NCBI RefSeq assembly: GCF_000378425.1
Contig: NZ_KB899829.1
Span: 1 to 64,000 of the forward strand
Length of the DNA: 64,000 bases
Direction of reading: 5' to 3'
From: Cohnella laeviribosi DSM 21336
GTDB lineage: Bacteria > Bacillota > Bacilli > Paenibacillales > Paenibacillaceae
In this document: one piece after another, positions 19,114-31,049 of the stretch
Layout: every line of letters begins with the position of its first letter
Numbering within the stretch: the first letter of the stretch is position 1
Program-made: the position numbers and the translations under genes
Notes under the pieces: model-generated
What the model was told of the DNA's origin: nothing
Database searches by the model: none
The model's input: only the letters and a program-made list of their open reading frames with translations

Positions 19114-19656
19114 TCACTTCGAGAACGGCATGCCCAATTGGGCCAGCAGTTCACGCGCTTCTTCGTCCGTTTTGGCAGTCGTTACGATTACGATATCCAT
19201 CCCGCGAATCTTATCGACCTTGTCGTATTCGATTTCCGGGAAGATCAGCTGTTCTTTCACGCCCAGCGTATAGTTGCCGCGTCCGTCGAACGATTTTGCC
19301 GATACGCCGCGGAAGTCGCGAACGCGCGGAAGCGCAATGTTGAACAGCTTGTCAAGGAAGTAGTACATCCGGTCTCCGCGGAGCGTTACTTTCGCGCCGA
19401 TCGGAGCGTTCTCGCGCAGGCGGAAGCCGGCGATCGACTTCTTCGCGCGGGTGATGACCGGTTTTTGGCCGGCGATTCGTTGCAGGTCTTCGACCGCGGA
19501 GTCCAGCACCTTGGAGTTTTGGACCGCGTCGCCTACGCCCATGTTGATGACGACTTTCTCGATTCTCGGCACCTGCATAACCGATTTATAGTTATACCGC
19601 TGCATCAACGCAGGAGTAACTTCGTTCAGAAAACGTTCTTTCAATCTTGCTGCCAT
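19114..19656 (-). CDS. rplE: 50S ribosomal protein uL5
   Basis: 180 aa; 5S rRNA-binding protein in the central protuberance that also touches the P-site tRNA. Begins [17 protein letters not shown]; contains [14 protein letters not shown] and [19 protein letters not shown] at 19656 taken in preference to an upstream frame extension to 19680 (a GGAGG lies 12 bases before it). Confidence 0.96.
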   Translation of the reverse strand: MAARLKERFLNEVTPALMQRYNYKSVMQVPRIEKVVINMGVGDAVQNSKVLDSAVEDLQRIAGQKPVITRAKKSIAGFRLRENAPIGAKVTLRGDRMYYFLDKLFNIALPRVRDFRGVSAKSFDGRGNYTLGVKEQLIFPEIEYDKVDKIRGMDIVIVTTAKTDEEARELLAQLGMPFSK

Positions 19657-19691
19657 GTTTCGGAGCGACCTCCTTTCCATAAGGATTGCAA

Positions 19692-20045
19692 TCAGTCGAT
19701 TTCTTGGCCGGAACGCTTGGCAATCCGAACCTTTTTGCCGTTCTCAAGCACTTTGTAGCCAATCCGGGTCGGTTTGCCGGTTTTCGGATCGACGTGCATC
19801 ACGTTGGACACGTGAATCGGGGCTTCCTGCTCGATGATTCCGCCTTGCGGATTCTTCGTGGAAGGACGGGTATGCTTCTTGACCAAGTTCACGCCTTCGA
19901 CCAGCACGCGGTTTTCGCGCGGGTAAGCGGCGATGACGCGACCCTTCTTCCCCTTGTCTTTACCGGTGATGACAATGACGGTGTCGTCCTTCTTCACGTG
20001 CAATTTATTGTTGTGCGATTCCAGCACTTTTTTCAAACGGGGCAT
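19692..20045 (-). CDS. rplX: 50S ribosomal protein uL24
   Basis: 117 aa. Assembly-initiator protein with an N-terminal KOW motif ([18 protein letters not shown], about residues 20-37). Sits near the exit of the peptide tunnel. Follows rplN by 42 bases. Confidence 0.97.
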   Translation of the reverse strand: MPRLKKVLESHNNKLHVKKDDTVIVITGKDKGKKGRVIAAYPRENRVLVEGVNLVKKHTRPSTKNPQGGIIEQEAPIHVSNVMHVDPKTGKPTRIGYKVLENGKKVRIAKRSGQEID

Positions 20046-20087
20046 GGGTACACCTCCTAGCCTGTTTTACTTGGGACGCTGCGGAGG

Positions 20088-20456
20088 TTACAGGACTTCC
20101 GGCGCCAAGGAAATGATTTTCATAAAATCGCGTTCGCGCAGCTCGCGAGCGACAGGTCCGAAGATCCGGGTACCGCGCGGGCTCTTGTCTTCCTTAACGA
20201 TAACGGCCGCATTCTCGTCGAACGCGATATAGGAGCCGTCTTTGCGGCGTACAGGGCGCTTCGTGCGTACGATCACGCATTTCACGACATCGCCTTTCTT
20301 GACAACGCCCCCTGGTGTTGCTTGTTTGACGGAAGCAACGATCAGGTCCCCGATGTGACCGACACGACGTCCCGTACCGCCGAGCACGCGAATGCACATC
20401 AGTTCCTTAGCTCCCGAGTTGTCAGCAACGGCCAGTCTCGTAAACGGTTGAATCAT
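20088..20456 (-). CDS. rplN: 50S ribosomal protein uL14
   Basis: 122 aa, highly conserved. Forms bridges to the 30S subunit and is the site where RsfS binds to silence ribosomes. Begins [19 protein letters not shown]. Follows rpsQ by 36 bases. Confidence 0.97.
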   Translation of the reverse strand: MIQPFTRLAVADNSGAKELMCIRVLGGTGRRVGHIGDLIVASVKQATPGGVVKKGDVVKCVIVRTKRPVRRKDGSYIAFDENAAVIVKEDKSPRGTRIFGPVARELRERDFMKIISLAPEVL

Positions 20457-20492
20457 CGCGGGTTCCTCCTTTCAGTCACAGAAGTGAAGGTA

Positions 20493-20756
20493 TTAGAGAA
20501 TAACGGCTTTCTCGGTGATTTCGACCAGGCGCCATCTTTTGTCTTTGGACAGCGGACGGGTCTCCATGATTTTCACGGTATCGCCAATTTTCGCTTCGTT
20601 GTTCTCGTCATGCGCTTTGAACTTCTTCGTGTATTTGATGCGTTTATGGTACAGGCTGTGCTTTTTGTACGTTTCGACAGCAACGACGATCGTTTTGTCC
20701 ATCTTGTCGCTGACGACCTTGCCGATCTGCACCTTGCGGGCGTTGCGTTCGCTCAT
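20493..20756 (-). CDS. rpsQ: 30S ribosomal protein uS17
   Basis: 87 aa OB-fold protein that binds 16S rRNA in the body. Contains [17 protein letters not shown] and [15 protein letters not shown]. Follows rpmC by 43 bases. Confidence 0.97.
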   Translation of the reverse strand: MSERNARKVQIGKVVSDKMDKTIVVAVETYKKHSLYHKRIKYTKKFKAHDENNEAKIGDTVKIMETRPLSKDKRWRLVEITEKAVIL

Positions 20757-20799
20757 GGTAATCCTCCTTCCCGAGTACGGTATTCGGGTTTATGGCCGG

Positions 20800-21000
20800 T
20801 CAGGAACCGATGCCAAGTTCACGTTCGTGCAAAATGGTTTTGGCCCGGGCTATTTGTTTGCGCAGCTCGCGGATGCGGTGCGGGTTATCCAATTGGCCGG
20901 TAGCCAGTTGGAAACGGAGGTTGAACAGCTCTTCCTTGAAACCGGCCACCTTCTGTTCGATTTCAGCCGAAGTCAGGTTACGGAATTCACTGGCCTTCAT
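20800..21000 (-). CDS. rpmC: 50S ribosomal protein uL29
   Basis: 66 aa, two-helix protein at the tunnel exit that forms the docking site for trigger factor and SRP. The ATG at 21000 gives [17 protein letters not shown], matching family length; a GTG four codons upstream is also in frame. The start lies within the end of rplP (14-base overlap), so its weak GGTGGTGA site is part of rplP coding sequence and translation is probably coupled. Confidence 0.94.
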   Translation of the reverse strand: MKASEFRNLTSAEIEQKVAGFKEELFNLRFQLATGQLDNPHRIRELRKQIARAKTILHERELGIGS

Positions 21001-21424
21001 TTGCTTCACCACCCAGTTCTTCGCGTTTCACAAACTTCGTCTTGATCGGCAGCTTGTGCGCCGCAAGACGCATCGCTTCGCGTGCAACCTCTTCGGACAC
21101 GCCGGCGAGTTCAAACAGGACTTTGCCCGGTTTGACAACGGCTACCCATTTTTCAACGTTACCTTTACCGCTACCCATCCGAACTTCAAGCGGTTTTTGG
21201 GTGATCGGCTTGGAAGGGAAAATCTTGATCCAAACTTTACCGCCCCGCTTGATGTAACGGGTCATGGCGATACGGGCCGCTTCGATTTGACGGTTCGTAA
21301 CCCAAGAGGGTTCCAGCGCTTGAAGGCCGTATTCGCCGAAGCTTACCGTCGTGCCGCCCTTGGCTTGACCTTTCATTTTACCGCGATGCTGTTTGCGGTG
21401 TTTGACGCGTTTAGGGACCAACAT
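20987..21424 (-). CDS. rplP: 50S ribosomal protein uL16
   Basis: 145 aa. Late-assembly protein near the A site and peptidyl-transferase centre. Starts [34 protein letters not shown] is the family signature. The last codons overlap the rpmC start. Two bases separate it from rpsC. Confidence 0.97.
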   Translation of the reverse strand: MLVPKRVKHRKQHRGKMKGQAKGGTTVSFGEYGLQALEPSWVTNRQIEAARIAMTRYIKRGGKVWIKIFPSKPITQKPLEVRMGSGKGNVEKWVAVVKPGKVLFELAGVSEEVAREAMRLAAHKLPIKTKFVKREELGGEANEGQ

Positions 21425-21426
21425 GA

Positions 21427-22092
<666 letters not shown>

Positions 22093-22105
22093 ACGTTGTC
22101 CCTCC

Positions 22106-22444
22106 TTATTTTTCGGATACGACCAGCGTAATATGGCTGGTCCGCTTCAAGATGCTGAACGCACGGCCTTGCGAACGCGGCTGGAACCGTTTCAGGGTCG
22201 GACCTTCGTTCACGTAAGCTTCCGAGATGTACAGCTTGTTCACGTCCATTTGGTAGTTGTGTTCAGCATTCGCCACTGCGGAGTTCAGCAATTTTTCCAC
22301 TACCGGAGATGCCGAACGCGGCGTATGGCGCAGAATAGCGACCGCTTCGCCTACCTGCTTGCCGCGGATCAGGTCTACGACCAGCCGGACTTTGCGGGCC
22401 GGAATGCGAATGTAGCGCGCAACGGCTTTCGCTTGTTGTGCCAT
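22106..22444 (-). CDS. rplV: 50S ribosomal protein uL22
   Basis: 112 aa. Its beta-hairpin, around [16 protein letters not shown], lines the exit tunnel and is the site of macrolide-resistance changes; no lesion is seen. Follows rpsS by 54 bases. Confidence 0.97.
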   Translation of the reverse strand: MAQQAKAVARYIRIPARKVRLVVDLIRGKQVGEAVAILRHTPRSASPVVEKLLNSAVANAEHNYQMDVNKLYISEAYVNEGPTLKRFQPRSQGRAFSILKRTSHITLVVSEK

Positions 22445-22498
22445 TGTTGTACCTCCTTCCGTACGTTACGTTCGCCGGTCGCCCGGCGCCCGTGCGGT

Positions 22499-22780
22499 TT
22501 ATCTTCTGCCCGTTTTCTTGTCGTCGTCCGTATGCCCTTTATACGTACGCGTCGGAGCGAATTCCCCAAGCTTGTGACCGACCATGTCTTCCGTCACATA
22601 GACCGGTACGTGTTTGCGTCCGTCGTATACGGCGAACGTATGGCCGACGAATTGCGGGAAAATCGTCGAACGGCGGGACCACGTTTTGATGACGACTTTT
22701 TTGTTGGACTCGTTCAGGGCTTCGACTTTCTTAAGCAGATAGTCGTCCACGAAAGGTCCTTTTTTCAAGCTGCGACCCAT
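22499..22780 (-). CDS. rpsS: 30S ribosomal protein uS19
   Basis: 93 aa. Binds with uS13 in the head near the A site. Starts [18 protein letters not shown] and has [16 protein letters not shown]. Follows rplB by 63 bases. Confidence 0.97.
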   Translation of the reverse strand: MGRSLKKGPFVDDYLLKKVEALNESNKKVVIKTWSRRSTIFPQFVGHTFAVYDGRKHVPVYVTEDMVGHKLGEFAPTRTYKGHTDDDKKTGRR

Positions 22781-22843
22781 GGTAAAATCCTCCTTTCAAC
22801 CCGAAATGAGGGCTGGCCGTATTCGCCGCCAGGCGAGTTAGGC

Positions 22844-23671
22844 TTACTTGCGGCGGCGAACGATATATTGGCTTGAAGCTTTTTTCTTCTTGCGGGTTTT
22901 GTAGCCGAGCGTCGGTTTGCCCCACGGGGACATCGGCGATTTGCGGCCGATCGGAGCGCGGCCTTCGCCACCGCCGTGCGGGTGGTCTACCGGGTTCATG
23001 ACGACACCGCGAACGACAGGACGTCTGCCCATGTTGCGGGAACGGCCGGCTTTACCGATGTTGATCAGCTCGTGGTCTTGGTTGCCTACGGAGCCGATCG
23101 TCGCGCGGCATTGCTTCAGCACGCGGCGGATTTCGCCGGAAGCAAGACGAATCGTCACATACTTGTCTTCTTTACCGAGAAGCTGAGCTTCCGTACCGGC
23201 AGCGCGAACAAGTTGTCCGCCTTTGCCCGGCTTCAATTCGATGTTGTGGATAACCGTACCAACCGGAATGTTTTCGAGCGGCAGCGCGTTGCCGACTTTG
23301 ATGTCCGCATCTGCGCCGGAACGAATCTCATCGCCGACTTTCAAGCCTTTGGGAGCGATGATATAACGTTTCTCGCCGTCCAGGTAGTTGATAAGCGCGA
23401 TGTACGACGTGCGGTTCGGATCGTATTCGATCGTAGCGACGCGGCCGGGAATGCCGTCCTTGTTCCGCTTGAAGTCGATGATCCGATATTTGCGCTTGTG
23501 TCCGCCGCCTTGGTGACGAACCGTGATTTTCCCTTGATTGTTGCGGCCTGCGCGCTTCGGCAGAGGCGCGAGCAGCGATTTCTCAGGTTGCGACGTCGTA
23601 ATTTCTTCGAACGTGGATACCGTCATTTGGCGACGGCTCGGCGACGTCGGTTTAAACTTTTTGACTGGCAC
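22844..23671 (-). CDS. rplB: 50S ribosomal protein uL2
   Basis: 275 aa. Core 23S-binding protein required for subunit association and peptidyl transfer. [17 protein letters not shown] carries the conserved histidine. GTG start at 23671 with GGAGGG seven bases upstream gives [17 protein letters not shown]. Follows rplW by 28 bases. Confidence 0.97.
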   Translation of the reverse strand: MPVKKFKPTSPSRRQMTVSTFEEITTSQPEKSLLAPLPKRAGRNNQGKITVRHQGGGHKRKYRIIDFKRNKDGIPGRVATIEYDPNRTSYIALINYLDGEKRYIIAPKGLKVGDEIRSGADADIKVGNALPLENIPVGTVIHNIELKPGKGGQLVRAAGTEAQLLGKEDKYVTIRLASGEIRRVLKQCRATIGSVGNQDHELINIGKAGRSRNMGRRPVVRGVVMNPVDHPHGGGEGRAPIGRKSPMSPWGKPTLGYKTRKKKKASSQYIVRRRK

Positions 23672-23699
23672 TGGTTTTCCCTCCTTACCTCAAGAGATT

Positions 23700-23993
23700 T
23701 TACACAGACGCTTCAAAGAATTCGAGCGGCTTGCTGCCTTCGGCAAGCTGCACGATCGCTTTTTTCCATTCCGAGGTGTACCCGGAGTGGCGGCCGTAAC
23801 GGCGCGGCTTAGCCGGCACCCGCATCGTGTTGACGCTGACAACCTTCACTTTGAAGATTTGTTCGACCGCTTGCTTGATTTCCGTCTTGTTAGCCTTGAT
23901 GTCAACTTCGAACACATATTTGAGGTCGTTGATGAACTCGCTCGTGCGTTCCGTGATGACCGGCCGTTTGATAATATCGCGAGGGTTTTTCAT
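23700..23993 (-). CDS. rplW: 50S ribosomal protein uL23
   Basis: 97 aa. Tunnel-exit protein that docks trigger factor, SRP and SecY. Shows [17 protein letters not shown] and the C-terminal PRRYGRHSGYTSEWKKA. Start codon overlaps the rplD stop by one base. Confidence 0.97.
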   Translation of the reverse strand: MKNPRDIIKRPVITERTSEFINDLKYVFEVDIKANKTEIKQAVEQIFKVKVVSVNTMRVPAKPRRYGRHSGYTSEWKKAIVQLAEGSKPLEFFEASV

Positions 23994-24616
23994 TACGCGA
24001 ATACCTCCTCGACTTTGGCGACCGCATCTTTGGTGATGATGAGCTTGTCATGCACCATAACGTCCAGCACGTTGATTCCGGTTGCGGGAACGAACTTCAC
24101 TCCCGGAATGTTGCGCGCGGACAGGGCCACGTTATTCTCGTACTCGGACGTAACGACAAGCGCCTTGCGCTCGACCTTGAGATTGTTCAGAATGTTGGCG
24201 AATTCCTTCGTTTTCGGTTGAGCCAGGCTCAGTTGATCAAGAACGATGATTTCGCCTCCGATGACTTTGCTGGACAAAGCCGATTTGATCGCCAGACGGC
24301 GAACTTTGCGCGGAAGCTTGAAGCCATAGCTGCGCGGAGTCGGGCCAAAGACCGTACCGCCGCCTTTCCATTGCGGAGCGCGGATGCTGCCTTGACGGGC
24401 GCGGCCGGTGCCTTTTTGCCTCCAGGGTTTGCGGCCGCCGCCGCGAACTTCGGAACGGCCTTTCGTTTTGTGCGTACCTTGGCGAACGGATGCGAGCTGA
24501 TTCACGACTGCGCTGTGCAGGACGTGAGTATTCGGGGTAACCCCAAACACGCTCTCAGCCAGTTCGATCTCTCCGACCTGACTGCCGCTCACGTTATATA
24601 CAGCCACTTTCGGCAT
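23993..24616 (-). CDS. rplD: 50S ribosomal protein uL4
   Basis: 207 aa. Tunnel-constriction protein; the extended loop [19 protein letters not shown] reaches the tunnel wall. In several bacteria uL4 represses its own S10 operon, and the leader upstream of rpsJ here could serve that. One-base overlap with rplW; 27 bases from rplC. Confidence 0.97.
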   Translation of the reverse strand: MPKVAVYNVSGSQVGEIELAESVFGVTPNTHVLHSAVVNQLASVRQGTHKTKGRSEVRGGGRKPWRQKGTGRARQGSIRAPQWKGGGTVFGPTPRSYGFKLPRKVRRLAIKSALSSKVIGGEIIVLDQLSLAQPKTKEFANILNNLKVERKALVVTSEYENNVALSARNIPGVKFVPATGINVLDVMVHDKLIITKDAVAKVEEVFA

Positions 24617-24643
24617 GTGTGGTCCTCCTTTCCAAAGACGTTA

Positions 24644-25267
24644 TTAGGATTTCTTCACCGAAGAACGGATTTTGACAAAGCTGTTGCGGGTGCCCGGAAT
24701 GGAACCCTTGATCAGCAGCACGTTGCGTTCAGCGTCGACTTTAACGATTTCAAGGTTTTGCACCGTCACCGTTTCGTGACCGAGACGACCGTGCATTCTT
24801 TTGCCTTTCGGCACGCGGTTGGCGTCGCGAATCGTGGCGAGCGAACCGTTGCCGCGATGGTACTTGGAACCGTGGCTCATCTTACCGCGTTGGAAGCCCC
24901 AACGTTTGATGGCGCCAGCCGTTCCTTTACCTTTGGAGATTCCCGTTACGTCAACAAACTCGCCTTCTGCGAATATGTCAACTCTTACTTCCGCTCCGAC
25001 TTCCAGATCGGACGCGCCTCTGATCTCGCGAATGAAGCGCTTGGGCGCCGTGTTGGCTTTTTTCGCATGGCCGATCTCCGGTTTGTTCGCCGATTTGGCG
25101 CGCTTGTCGGAGAAGCCCAGCTGGATTGCTTGGTAACCGTCGTTCTCTTCCGTTTTCTTTTGAAGCACGACGTTCGGAGTCGCTTCGACAACCGTAACCG
25201 GCACGACGTTGCCGTCGGCTGCGAATACTTGCGTCATTCCGATCTTACGTCCCAAGATCCCTTTCAT
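24644..25267 (-). CDS. rplC: 50S ribosomal protein uL3
   Basis: 207 aa. Nucleates 23S folding and extends to the peptidyl-transferase centre; the family signature is around [19 protein letters not shown]. Follows rpsJ by 54 bases. Confidence 0.97.
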   Translation of the reverse strand: MKGILGRKIGMTQVFAADGNVVPVTVVEATPNVVLQKKTEENDGYQAIQLGFSDKRAKSANKPEIGHAKKANTAPKRFIREIRGASDLEVGAEVRVDIFAEGEFVDVTGISKGKGTAGAIKRWGFQRGKMSHGSKYHRGNGSLATIRDANRVPKGKRMHGRLGHETVTVQNLEIVKVDAERNVLLIKGSIPGTRNSFVKIRSSVKKS

Positions 25268-25321
25268 GTTGACACCTCTTTTCTTTCCTGCAGTCTATTG
25301 TCCTGGAATTTGCAAAGCATA

Positions 25322-25776
<455 letters not shown>

Positions 25777-25780
25777 CACT

Positions 25781-25809
25781 ATTATAGCGATCTGCCTAAG
25801 CGATTGCAA
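25781..25809 (-). promoter_or_regulatory. S10 operon promoter (sigma-A)
   Basis: Minus-strand -35 TTGCAA (25804-25809), 17-base spacer, perfect -10 TATAAT (25781-25786). Confidence 0.8.
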
Positions 25810-26108
25810 CAAATTTTTGGCGGTTTTCAAAAACGATTTCAACCGGACCGATATCGCGATTTCGGCTTGTCCAAACATATTTCTACTTATTATATATAAG
25901 CCGGATTGCATGCGGCGAATTCGCTCCCGTTCGATAAACTCGTCCGCAACCGGAATGCTTATCTTTGTTTGGATTCTAAACAAACAAAGTCATATGGGTT
26001 GTCAATGTTCTAATGAGGATTAGAGGATCAATTAGGGTATGGAAATGCGAGTATGCGTCGGAAGGAGTGAATAGTCGGAGGAAAAATCGAGTATTCGCGG
26101 TGTAGGCC
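25810..26108 (-). other. AT-rich intergenic stretch between tuf and the S10 promoter
   Basis: No gene found. It contains a nine-base hairpin CTTTGTTTG/CAAACAAAG (25963-25989) and, on the minus strand, a perfect TTGACA (26000-26005) followed after 17 bases by a poor -10 (TGTTTA), a weak second promoter candidate. TATATATAAT near 25893-25902 has no matching -35. Base composition is clearly lower in GC than the flanking genes. Confidence 0.4.
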
Positions 26109-26139
26109 AAAAAGCCGCACCCGAACTGTCGGGTGCGGC
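26109..26139 (-). terminator. tuf terminator
   Basis: Eleven-base perfect stem GCCGCACCCGA/TCGGGTGCGGC with a four-base loop, followed by TTTTT on the minus strand. It separates the str operon from the S10 operon. Confidence 0.92.
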
Positions 26140-26156
26140 CAGCGCTCGAAAGCGAA

Positions 26157-27347
26157 TTACTTGATGATGGAAGCAACAGCACCTGCGCCAACCGTACGGC
26201 CGCCTTCGCGGATGGAGAAGCGAGTACCTTCTTCAACAGCGATCGGAGCGATCAGTTGAACGGATACGGTGATGTTGTCGCCAGGCATAACCATTTCCGT
26301 GCCTTCCGGCAGGGTGATGATGCCCGTAACGTCCGTCGTCCGGAAGTAGAATTGCGGACGGTAGCCGGAGAAGAAAGGCTTATGACGGCCGCCTTCTTCT
26401 TTCGTCAGGACGTAAACTTGAGCCGTGAATTCCGTATGCGGGTTAACCGAACCCGGTTTAGCCAGAACTTGACCGCGTTCGATTTCTTTACGGTCAACGC
26501 CGCGCAGCAGGGCGCCGATGTTGTCGCCGGCTTGAGCGGAATCCAGCAGCTTGCGGAACATTTCAACGCCGGTAACGACGGTTTTGCGGCTTTCTTCAGC
26601 CAGGCCGATGATTTCAACTTCATCGCCGACTTTAACCGTACCGCGTTCTACGCGGCCCGTAGCAACCGTACCGCGACCGGTGATCGTGAACACGTCTTCG
26701 ACCGGCATGAGGAACGGCTTGGAGGTGTCGCGAACCGGTTCCGGAATGTAGCTGTCGATCGTTTCGAACAGTTCGATGATTTTTTCGGCCCAAGGACCGT
26801 CCGGGTTTTGCAGAGCTTCACGAGCTGCGCCGCGGATGATCGGCGTTTCGTCGCCCGGGAACTCGTATTCGTTCAGCAGGTCGCGAACTTCCATTTCAAC
26901 CAGTTCAAGCAGTTCTTCGTCTTCGACCATGTCGCATTTGTTCAGGAATACGACGATGTAAGGAACGCCGACTTGCTTGGAGAGCAGGATGTGTTCGCGC
27001 GTTTGCGGCATCGGGCCGTCAGCTGCGGATACGACGAGGATTGCGCCGTCCATTTGAGCTGCGCCGGTGATCATGTTTTTAACGTAGTCGGCGTGCCCAG
27101 GGCAGTCAACGTGCGCGTAGTGGCGGTTCGGCGTTTCGTATTCAACGTGAGCGGTGGAAATCGTAATACCGCGTTCGCGTTCTTCCGGAGCTTTGTCGAT
27201 TTGGTCGAATGCAACAGCGTTACCGCCGTAGCGTTTTGCCAGAACGGTGGTGATTGCAGCCGTCAGCGTCGTTTTGCCGTGGTCAACGTGACCGATCGTG
27301 CCGATATTGACGTGCGGTTTGGTACGTTCGAACTTAGCCTTTGCCAT
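26157..27347 (-). CDS. tuf: elongation factor Tu
   Basis: GTPase that delivers aminoacyl-tRNA to the ribosome. Full length at 396 aa. G1 GHVDHGKT (about 19-26), G3 DCPGHADY, G4 NKCD and GEALIAS-like G5 regions are intact, followed by domains 2 and 3 ([25 protein letters not shown]). Last gene of the str operon, 96 bases after fusA. It is the only tuf copy in the window. Confidence 0.98.
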   Translation of the reverse strand: MAKAKFERTKPHVNIGTIGHVDHGKTTLTAAITTVLAKRYGGNAVAFDQIDKAPEERERGITISTAHVEYETPNRHYAHVDCPGHADYVKNMITGAAQMDGAILVVSAADGPMPQTREHILLSKQVGVPYIVVFLNKCDMVEDEELLELVEMEVRDLLNEYEFPGDETPIIRGAAREALQNPDGPWAEKIIELFETIDSYIPEPVRDTSKPFLMPVEDVFTITGRGTVATGRVERGTVKVGDEVEIIGLAEESRKTVVTGVEMFRKLLDSAQAGDNIGALLRGVDRKEIERGQVLAKPGSVNPHTEFTAQVYVLTKEEGGRHKPFFSGYRPQFYFRTTDVTGIITLPEGTEMVMPGDNITVSVQLIAPIAVEEGTRFSIREGGRTVGAGAVASIIK

Positions 27348-27443
27348 TGAAATGTTCTCCTCCTTATAAGTAAAGGAATTTTATAGAGTGACGGGCGGAT
27401 TCGGCCTGTCGCTTCCTCCAGGCCCGTCCAAATCCAAAACCGA

Positions 27444-29519
27444 TTAATTGCCTTTGTACTTGGCGATGATCTCGTCCGCGATCGATTTCGGCACTTCTTC
27501 GTAGTGGGACAGTTCCATCGAGAACACGCCGCGTCCTTGCGTACCGGAACGGAGAACGGTCGAATAACCGAACATTTCCGCAAGCGGCACTTTCGCCCTG
27601 ACGATGACGGCGCCATGACGGGAGTCGCTGCCTTCGATCCGGCCGCGACGGGAGCTGATCATGCCCATTACGTCGCCCATGTACTCTTCCGGAACGGTAA
27701 CTTCGACTTTCATGATCGGCTCGAGCAGAACCGGGTCGCACTTGTCCTTCGCCGCTTTGAGCGCCAAGGAGCCGGCGATCTTAAACGCCATTTCGCTGGA
27801 GTCGACATCGTGGTACGAACCGTCGAAGATGGTCGCTTTGATGTCCACGACCGGATATCCGGCGAGAACGCCGTTTTTCATCGCTTCTTCGATACCGGCT
27901 TGTACCGGGCCGATGTATTCCTTCGGAACGACGCCGCCCACGATCTTGTTCTCGAACACGAAGCCCGAACCGGGTTCAAGCGGTTCGAATTCGATCCAGA
28001 CGTGACCGTATTGGCCGCGTCCGCCGGATTGGCGAACGAACTTGCCTTCGACCTTCGCGGATTTTCTGAACGTCTCGCGGTAAGCGACTTGAGGCTTGCC
28101 CACGTTCGTTTCGACTTTGAATTCGCGAAGCATGCGGTCGACGAGAATTTCCAGGTGAAGCTCGCCCATGCCGGAGATGATCGTTTGTCCGGTTTCCTCG
28201 TCGGTATGCGCGCGGAAGGTCGGGTCCTCTTCGGCCAGCTTCTGCAGCGCGATCGCCATACGGTCTTGGTCGGCTTTCGTTTTCGGCTCGACCGCGAGCT
28301 GGATAACCGGTTCCGGGAACGTCATCGATTCGAGGATGACCGGATGCTTCTCATCGCACAGCGTATCCCCGGTCGTCGTATCTTTCAGACCGACGGCAGC
28401 CGCGATGTCGCCTGCGTAAACTTCGCTGATTTCCTGACGGCTGTTCGCGTGCATCTGCAGAATCCGTCCGATCCGTTCGCGCTTGCCCTTCGTCGCGTTC
28501 AGCACGTACGAACCGGAGTTCAGCACGCCGGAATACACGCGGAAGAAGGTCAGCTTGCCCACGAACGGGTCCGACATGATTTTGAACGCAAGCGCAGCGA
28601 ACGGTTCATCGTCCGACGATTTGCGAGTCGTTTCCGTTCCGTCTTCGAGCGTACCTTTGATGTCCGGAATGTCGGTCGGAGCCGGCAGGTAGTCGACGAC
28701 CGCGTCCAGCATCAGCTGAACGCCTTTGTTGCGGTAGGACGAGCCGCATACGACCGGGAAGATCTTGACTTCGACCGTGCCTTTGCGCAGAGCCCTTTTG
28801 ATTTCTTCCACCGTCAGCTCTTCGCCTTCGAGGTACTTCATCATCAGCTCTTCGTCGAGTTCCGCGACTTTCTCAACCAGTTCCAGACGCAGCTCTTCGA
28901 CCTTGTCGACAAGATCTGCCGGAATTTCGCTCTTGATCGGCTCTTTGCCCAGATCGTCCTTGTAAATATAAGCGACCCGTTCGATCAGGTCGACCATACC
29001 GACAAAGTCGTTCTCGGCTCCGATCGGCAGTTGGATGGCTACGGCATTGGCTTGCAGACGTTCGCGCATGTCTTTTACGACACTGAGGAAGTCCGCGCCG
29101 ATAATGTCCATTTTGTTGACGTATGCGATCCGCGGAACGCCGTAGCGGTCCGCTTGGCGCCAAACGGTTTCGGATTGCGGTTCTACACCTTCTTTGGCGC
29201 TGAATACGCCAACTGCTCCATCCAATACGCGCAAGCTGCGCTCGACTTCCACCGTAAAGTCAACGTGCCCCGGGGTGTCGATAATATTGATGCGGTGACC
29301 CTTCCATTGAGCGGTCGTGGCAGCCGATGTAATCGTAATGCCGCGTTCCTGTTCTTGCTCCATCCAGTCCATCGTAGCAGCGCCTTCATGCACTTCTCCG
29401 ATCTTGTGGACACGGCCGGTATAGAACAGGATCCGTTCGGTGGTCGTCGTCTTGCCCGCGTCGATATGCGCCATGATGCCGATGTTGCGCGTATTTTGTA
29501 AGGAGAACTCCCTTGCCAT
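27444..29519 (-). CDS. fusA: elongation factor G
   Basis: Translocation GTPase of 691 aa, five domains. Switch and P-loop motifs [22 protein letters not shown] and NKMD are present; domain IV ([19 protein letters not shown]) and V ([11 protein letters not shown]) follow. Fusidic-acid-resistance substitutions were not evaluated. Follows rpsG by 33 bases and precedes tuf by 96. Confidence 0.98.
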   Translation of the reverse strand: MAREFSLQNTRNIGIMAHIDAGKTTTTERILFYTGRVHKIGEVHEGAATMDWMEQEQERGITITSAATTAQWKGHRINIIDTPGHVDFTVEVERSLRVLDGAVGVFSAKEGVEPQSETVWRQADRYGVPRIAYVNKMDIIGADFLSVVKDMRERLQANAVAIQLPIGAENDFVGMVDLIERVAYIYKDDLGKEPIKSEIPADLVDKVEELRLELVEKVAELDEELMMKYLEGEELTVEEIKRALRKGTVEVKIFPVVCGSSYRNKGVQLMLDAVVDYLPAPTDIPDIKGTLEDGTETTRKSSDDEPFAALAFKIMSDPFVGKLTFFRVYSGVLNSGSYVLNATKGKRERIGRILQMHANSRQEISEVYAGDIAAAVGLKDTTTGDTLCDEKHPVILESMTFPEPVIQLAVEPKTKADQDRMAIALQKLAEEDPTFRAHTDEETGQTIISGMGELHLEILVDRMLREFKVETNVGKPQVAYRETFRKSAKVEGKFVRQSGGRGQYGHVWIEFEPLEPGSGFVFENKIVGGVVPKEYIGPVQAGIEEAMKNGVLAGYPVVDIKATIFDGSYHDVDSSEMAFKIAGSLALKAAKDKCDPVLLEPIMKVEVTVPEEYMGDVMGMISSRRGRIEGSDSRHGAVIVRAKVPLAEMFGYSTVLRSGTQGRGVFSMELSHYEEVPKSIADEIIAKYKGN

Positions 29520-29552
29520 GCATTTGTCTCCTTTCGGTTACTCTCCGCAGGT

Positions 29553-30023
29553 TTACCAGCGGTAGTGAGCGAACGCCTTGTTGGCTTCCGCCATTTTGTG
29601 CGTATCTTCGCGTTTCTTGACGGCCGCCCCCGTGTTGTTGGACGCGTCAATGATTTCAGCCGCAAGACGCTCTTCCATCGTCTTCTCGCCGCGCGTGCGG
29701 GCGTAGTTGACGAGCCAGCGCAGTCCGAGGGACGTGCGGCGCTCCGGCTTCACTTCCACCGGAACTTGATAGTTGGCGCCGCCAACGCGACGCGCTTTGA
29801 CTTCGAGAACGGGCATGATGTTTTTCAGCGCCGCTTCGAATACTTCCATCGGGTCCTTGCCGGTACGTTCCCGAATCAGATTGAAAGCATTGTAAAGCAG
29901 TTTTTGAGCAACGCCTTTCTTGCCGTCGATCATGATGCGGTTCACGAGGCGGGTAACCAGTTTGCTGTTGTATACCGGATCCGGGAGCACATCCCGTTTC
30001 GGTACCGGTCCTTTCCGTGGCAT
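29553..30023 (-). CDS. rpsG: 30S ribosomal protein uS7
   Basis: 156 aa. Initiates 3' domain assembly of 16S rRNA and lies at the E site. Begins [19 protein letters not shown] at 30023 is the family start (GGAGG upstream) although the frame extends eight codons further. Follows rpsL by 72 bases. Confidence 0.97.
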   Translation of the reverse strand: MPRKGPVPKRDVLPDPVYNSKLVTRLVNRIMIDGKKGVAQKLLYNAFNLIRERTGKDPMEVFEAALKNIMPVLEVKARRVGGANYQVPVEVKPERRTSLGLRWLVNYARTRGEKTMEERLAAEIIDASNNTGAAVKKREDTHKMAEANKAFAHYRW

Positions 30024-30095
30024 CGAATAAATTCCTCCTTTCCCCATTCTTGGTCGTTGAAGCCTCGCCTATTCATCCGAATCAGGCCGGCCGGA

Positions 30096-30515
30096 TTACT
30101 TCTTCGCTTTCGCTTTCTTCGTTCCGTACTTGGAACGGCCTTGCTGGCGGTTGTTCACGCCTGCGGTGTCGAGCGCGCCGCGAACAATGTGGTAACGGAC
30201 ACCCGGGAGGTCTTTGACCCGGCCGCCGCGGATCAGCACAACGCTGTGCTCCTGCAGGTTATGGCCGATACCCGGAATGTACGCCGTGACTTCGACGCGG
30301 TTCGTCAAGCGAACGCGGGCGTATTTGCGAAGCGCGGAGTTCGGCTTCTTCGGCGTCATCGTACCTACGCGAGTGCAGACACCGCGTTTTTGCGGGGAGC
30401 TCAGATTGGTTTCTTCGCGTTTCAAAGCGTTAAAACCCTTCTGCAGAGCAGGAGACTTCGATTTAACCACTTTGGGTTGACGACCTTTGCGCACGAGCTG
30501 ATTGATTGTTGGCAT
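30096..30515 (-). CDS. rpsL: 30S ribosomal protein uS12
   Basis: 139 aa. Decoding-centre protein. The streptomycin loops [11 protein letters not shown] and [10 protein letters not shown] have the wild-type lysines/residues expected for a sensitive form, with the Firmicutes-type N-terminal insert ([16 protein letters not shown]). First large ribosomal gene of the str operon; the upstream gap of 156 bases to rplGB shows no clear promoter. Confidence 0.97.
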   Translation of the reverse strand: MPTINQLVRKGRQPKVVKSKSPALQKGFNALKREETNLSSPQKRGVCTRVGTMTPKKPNSALRKYARVRLTNRVEVTAYIPGIGHNLQEHSVVLIRGGRVKDLPGVRYHIVRGALDTAGVNNRQQGRSKYGTKKAKAKK

Positions 30516-30671
30516 ATTGCCACCCCCTTCCCATGATCATGAAACAGAGATACGGTTTTGCGATGTTTTTCCGCTTCGTGAAGTCCACAGATCCAGGCGG
30601 CTCATTTTTTAGAAGCGCGAAAGGGTCTTCCCATCCGTCCTCCAGGAACGAACGGTTAGAACCCTCAAGAT

Positions 30672-30923
30672 TTATATCTCCACGAGCGCGGCCATCGCCG
30701 TTCCGACATCGATTCCGCACGATTTGCCCAGATTGTGCATCGTATCCACATATTCGATGTGAACGCCATGTTGTCTACACAGCTGCACGATACGGCTAAT
30801 CAGGCGATAATCTGCATCCTGTGCCACATAAACAAGAACGGCTTTGCCTTGCTCCACCGCTTTGACCGTTTGTTTAGTACCTACCTTTAATGTGCGGCGT
30901 TGCATAGGGTCATTCGTGTTCAC
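30672..30923 (-). CDS. rplGB: L7Ae-family RNA-binding protein (YbxF-like)
   Basis: 83-residue K-turn-binding protein of the L7Ae/L30e/S12e family, encoded before rpsL as ybxF is in B. subtilis. Motifs: GTKQTVKAVEQGKA, VYVAQDADYRL and NLGKSCGIDVGTA. Its exact role in ribosomes or in RNase P/T-box RNAs is not settled. The GTG at 30923 was chosen: GGAGG lies ten bases upstream and no ribosome binding site supports the longer reading. Confidence 0.85.
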   Translation of the reverse strand: MNTNDPMQRRTLKVGTKQTVKAVEQGKAVLVYVAQDADYRLISRIVQLCRQHGVHIEYVDTMHNLGKSCGIDVGTAMAALVEI

Positions 30924-30977
30924 GAACTTCCCACCTCCGGCAACATTAATTTCGGCACGTAGGGCACACACTATGTT

Positions 30978-31006
30978 ATAGTAGCACCTGGATGTAGGGA
31001 TGTCAA
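30978..31006 (-). promoter_or_regulatory. str operon promoter (sigma-A)
   Basis: Minus-strand -35 TTGACA (31001-31006), 17-base spacer, -10 TACTAT (30978-30983), 55 bases before the rplGB start. Confidence 0.8.
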
Positions 31007-31049
31007 GAAAAGTTAGCTGCGCTATCCGGACAAAAAAACGCGAATTCGG

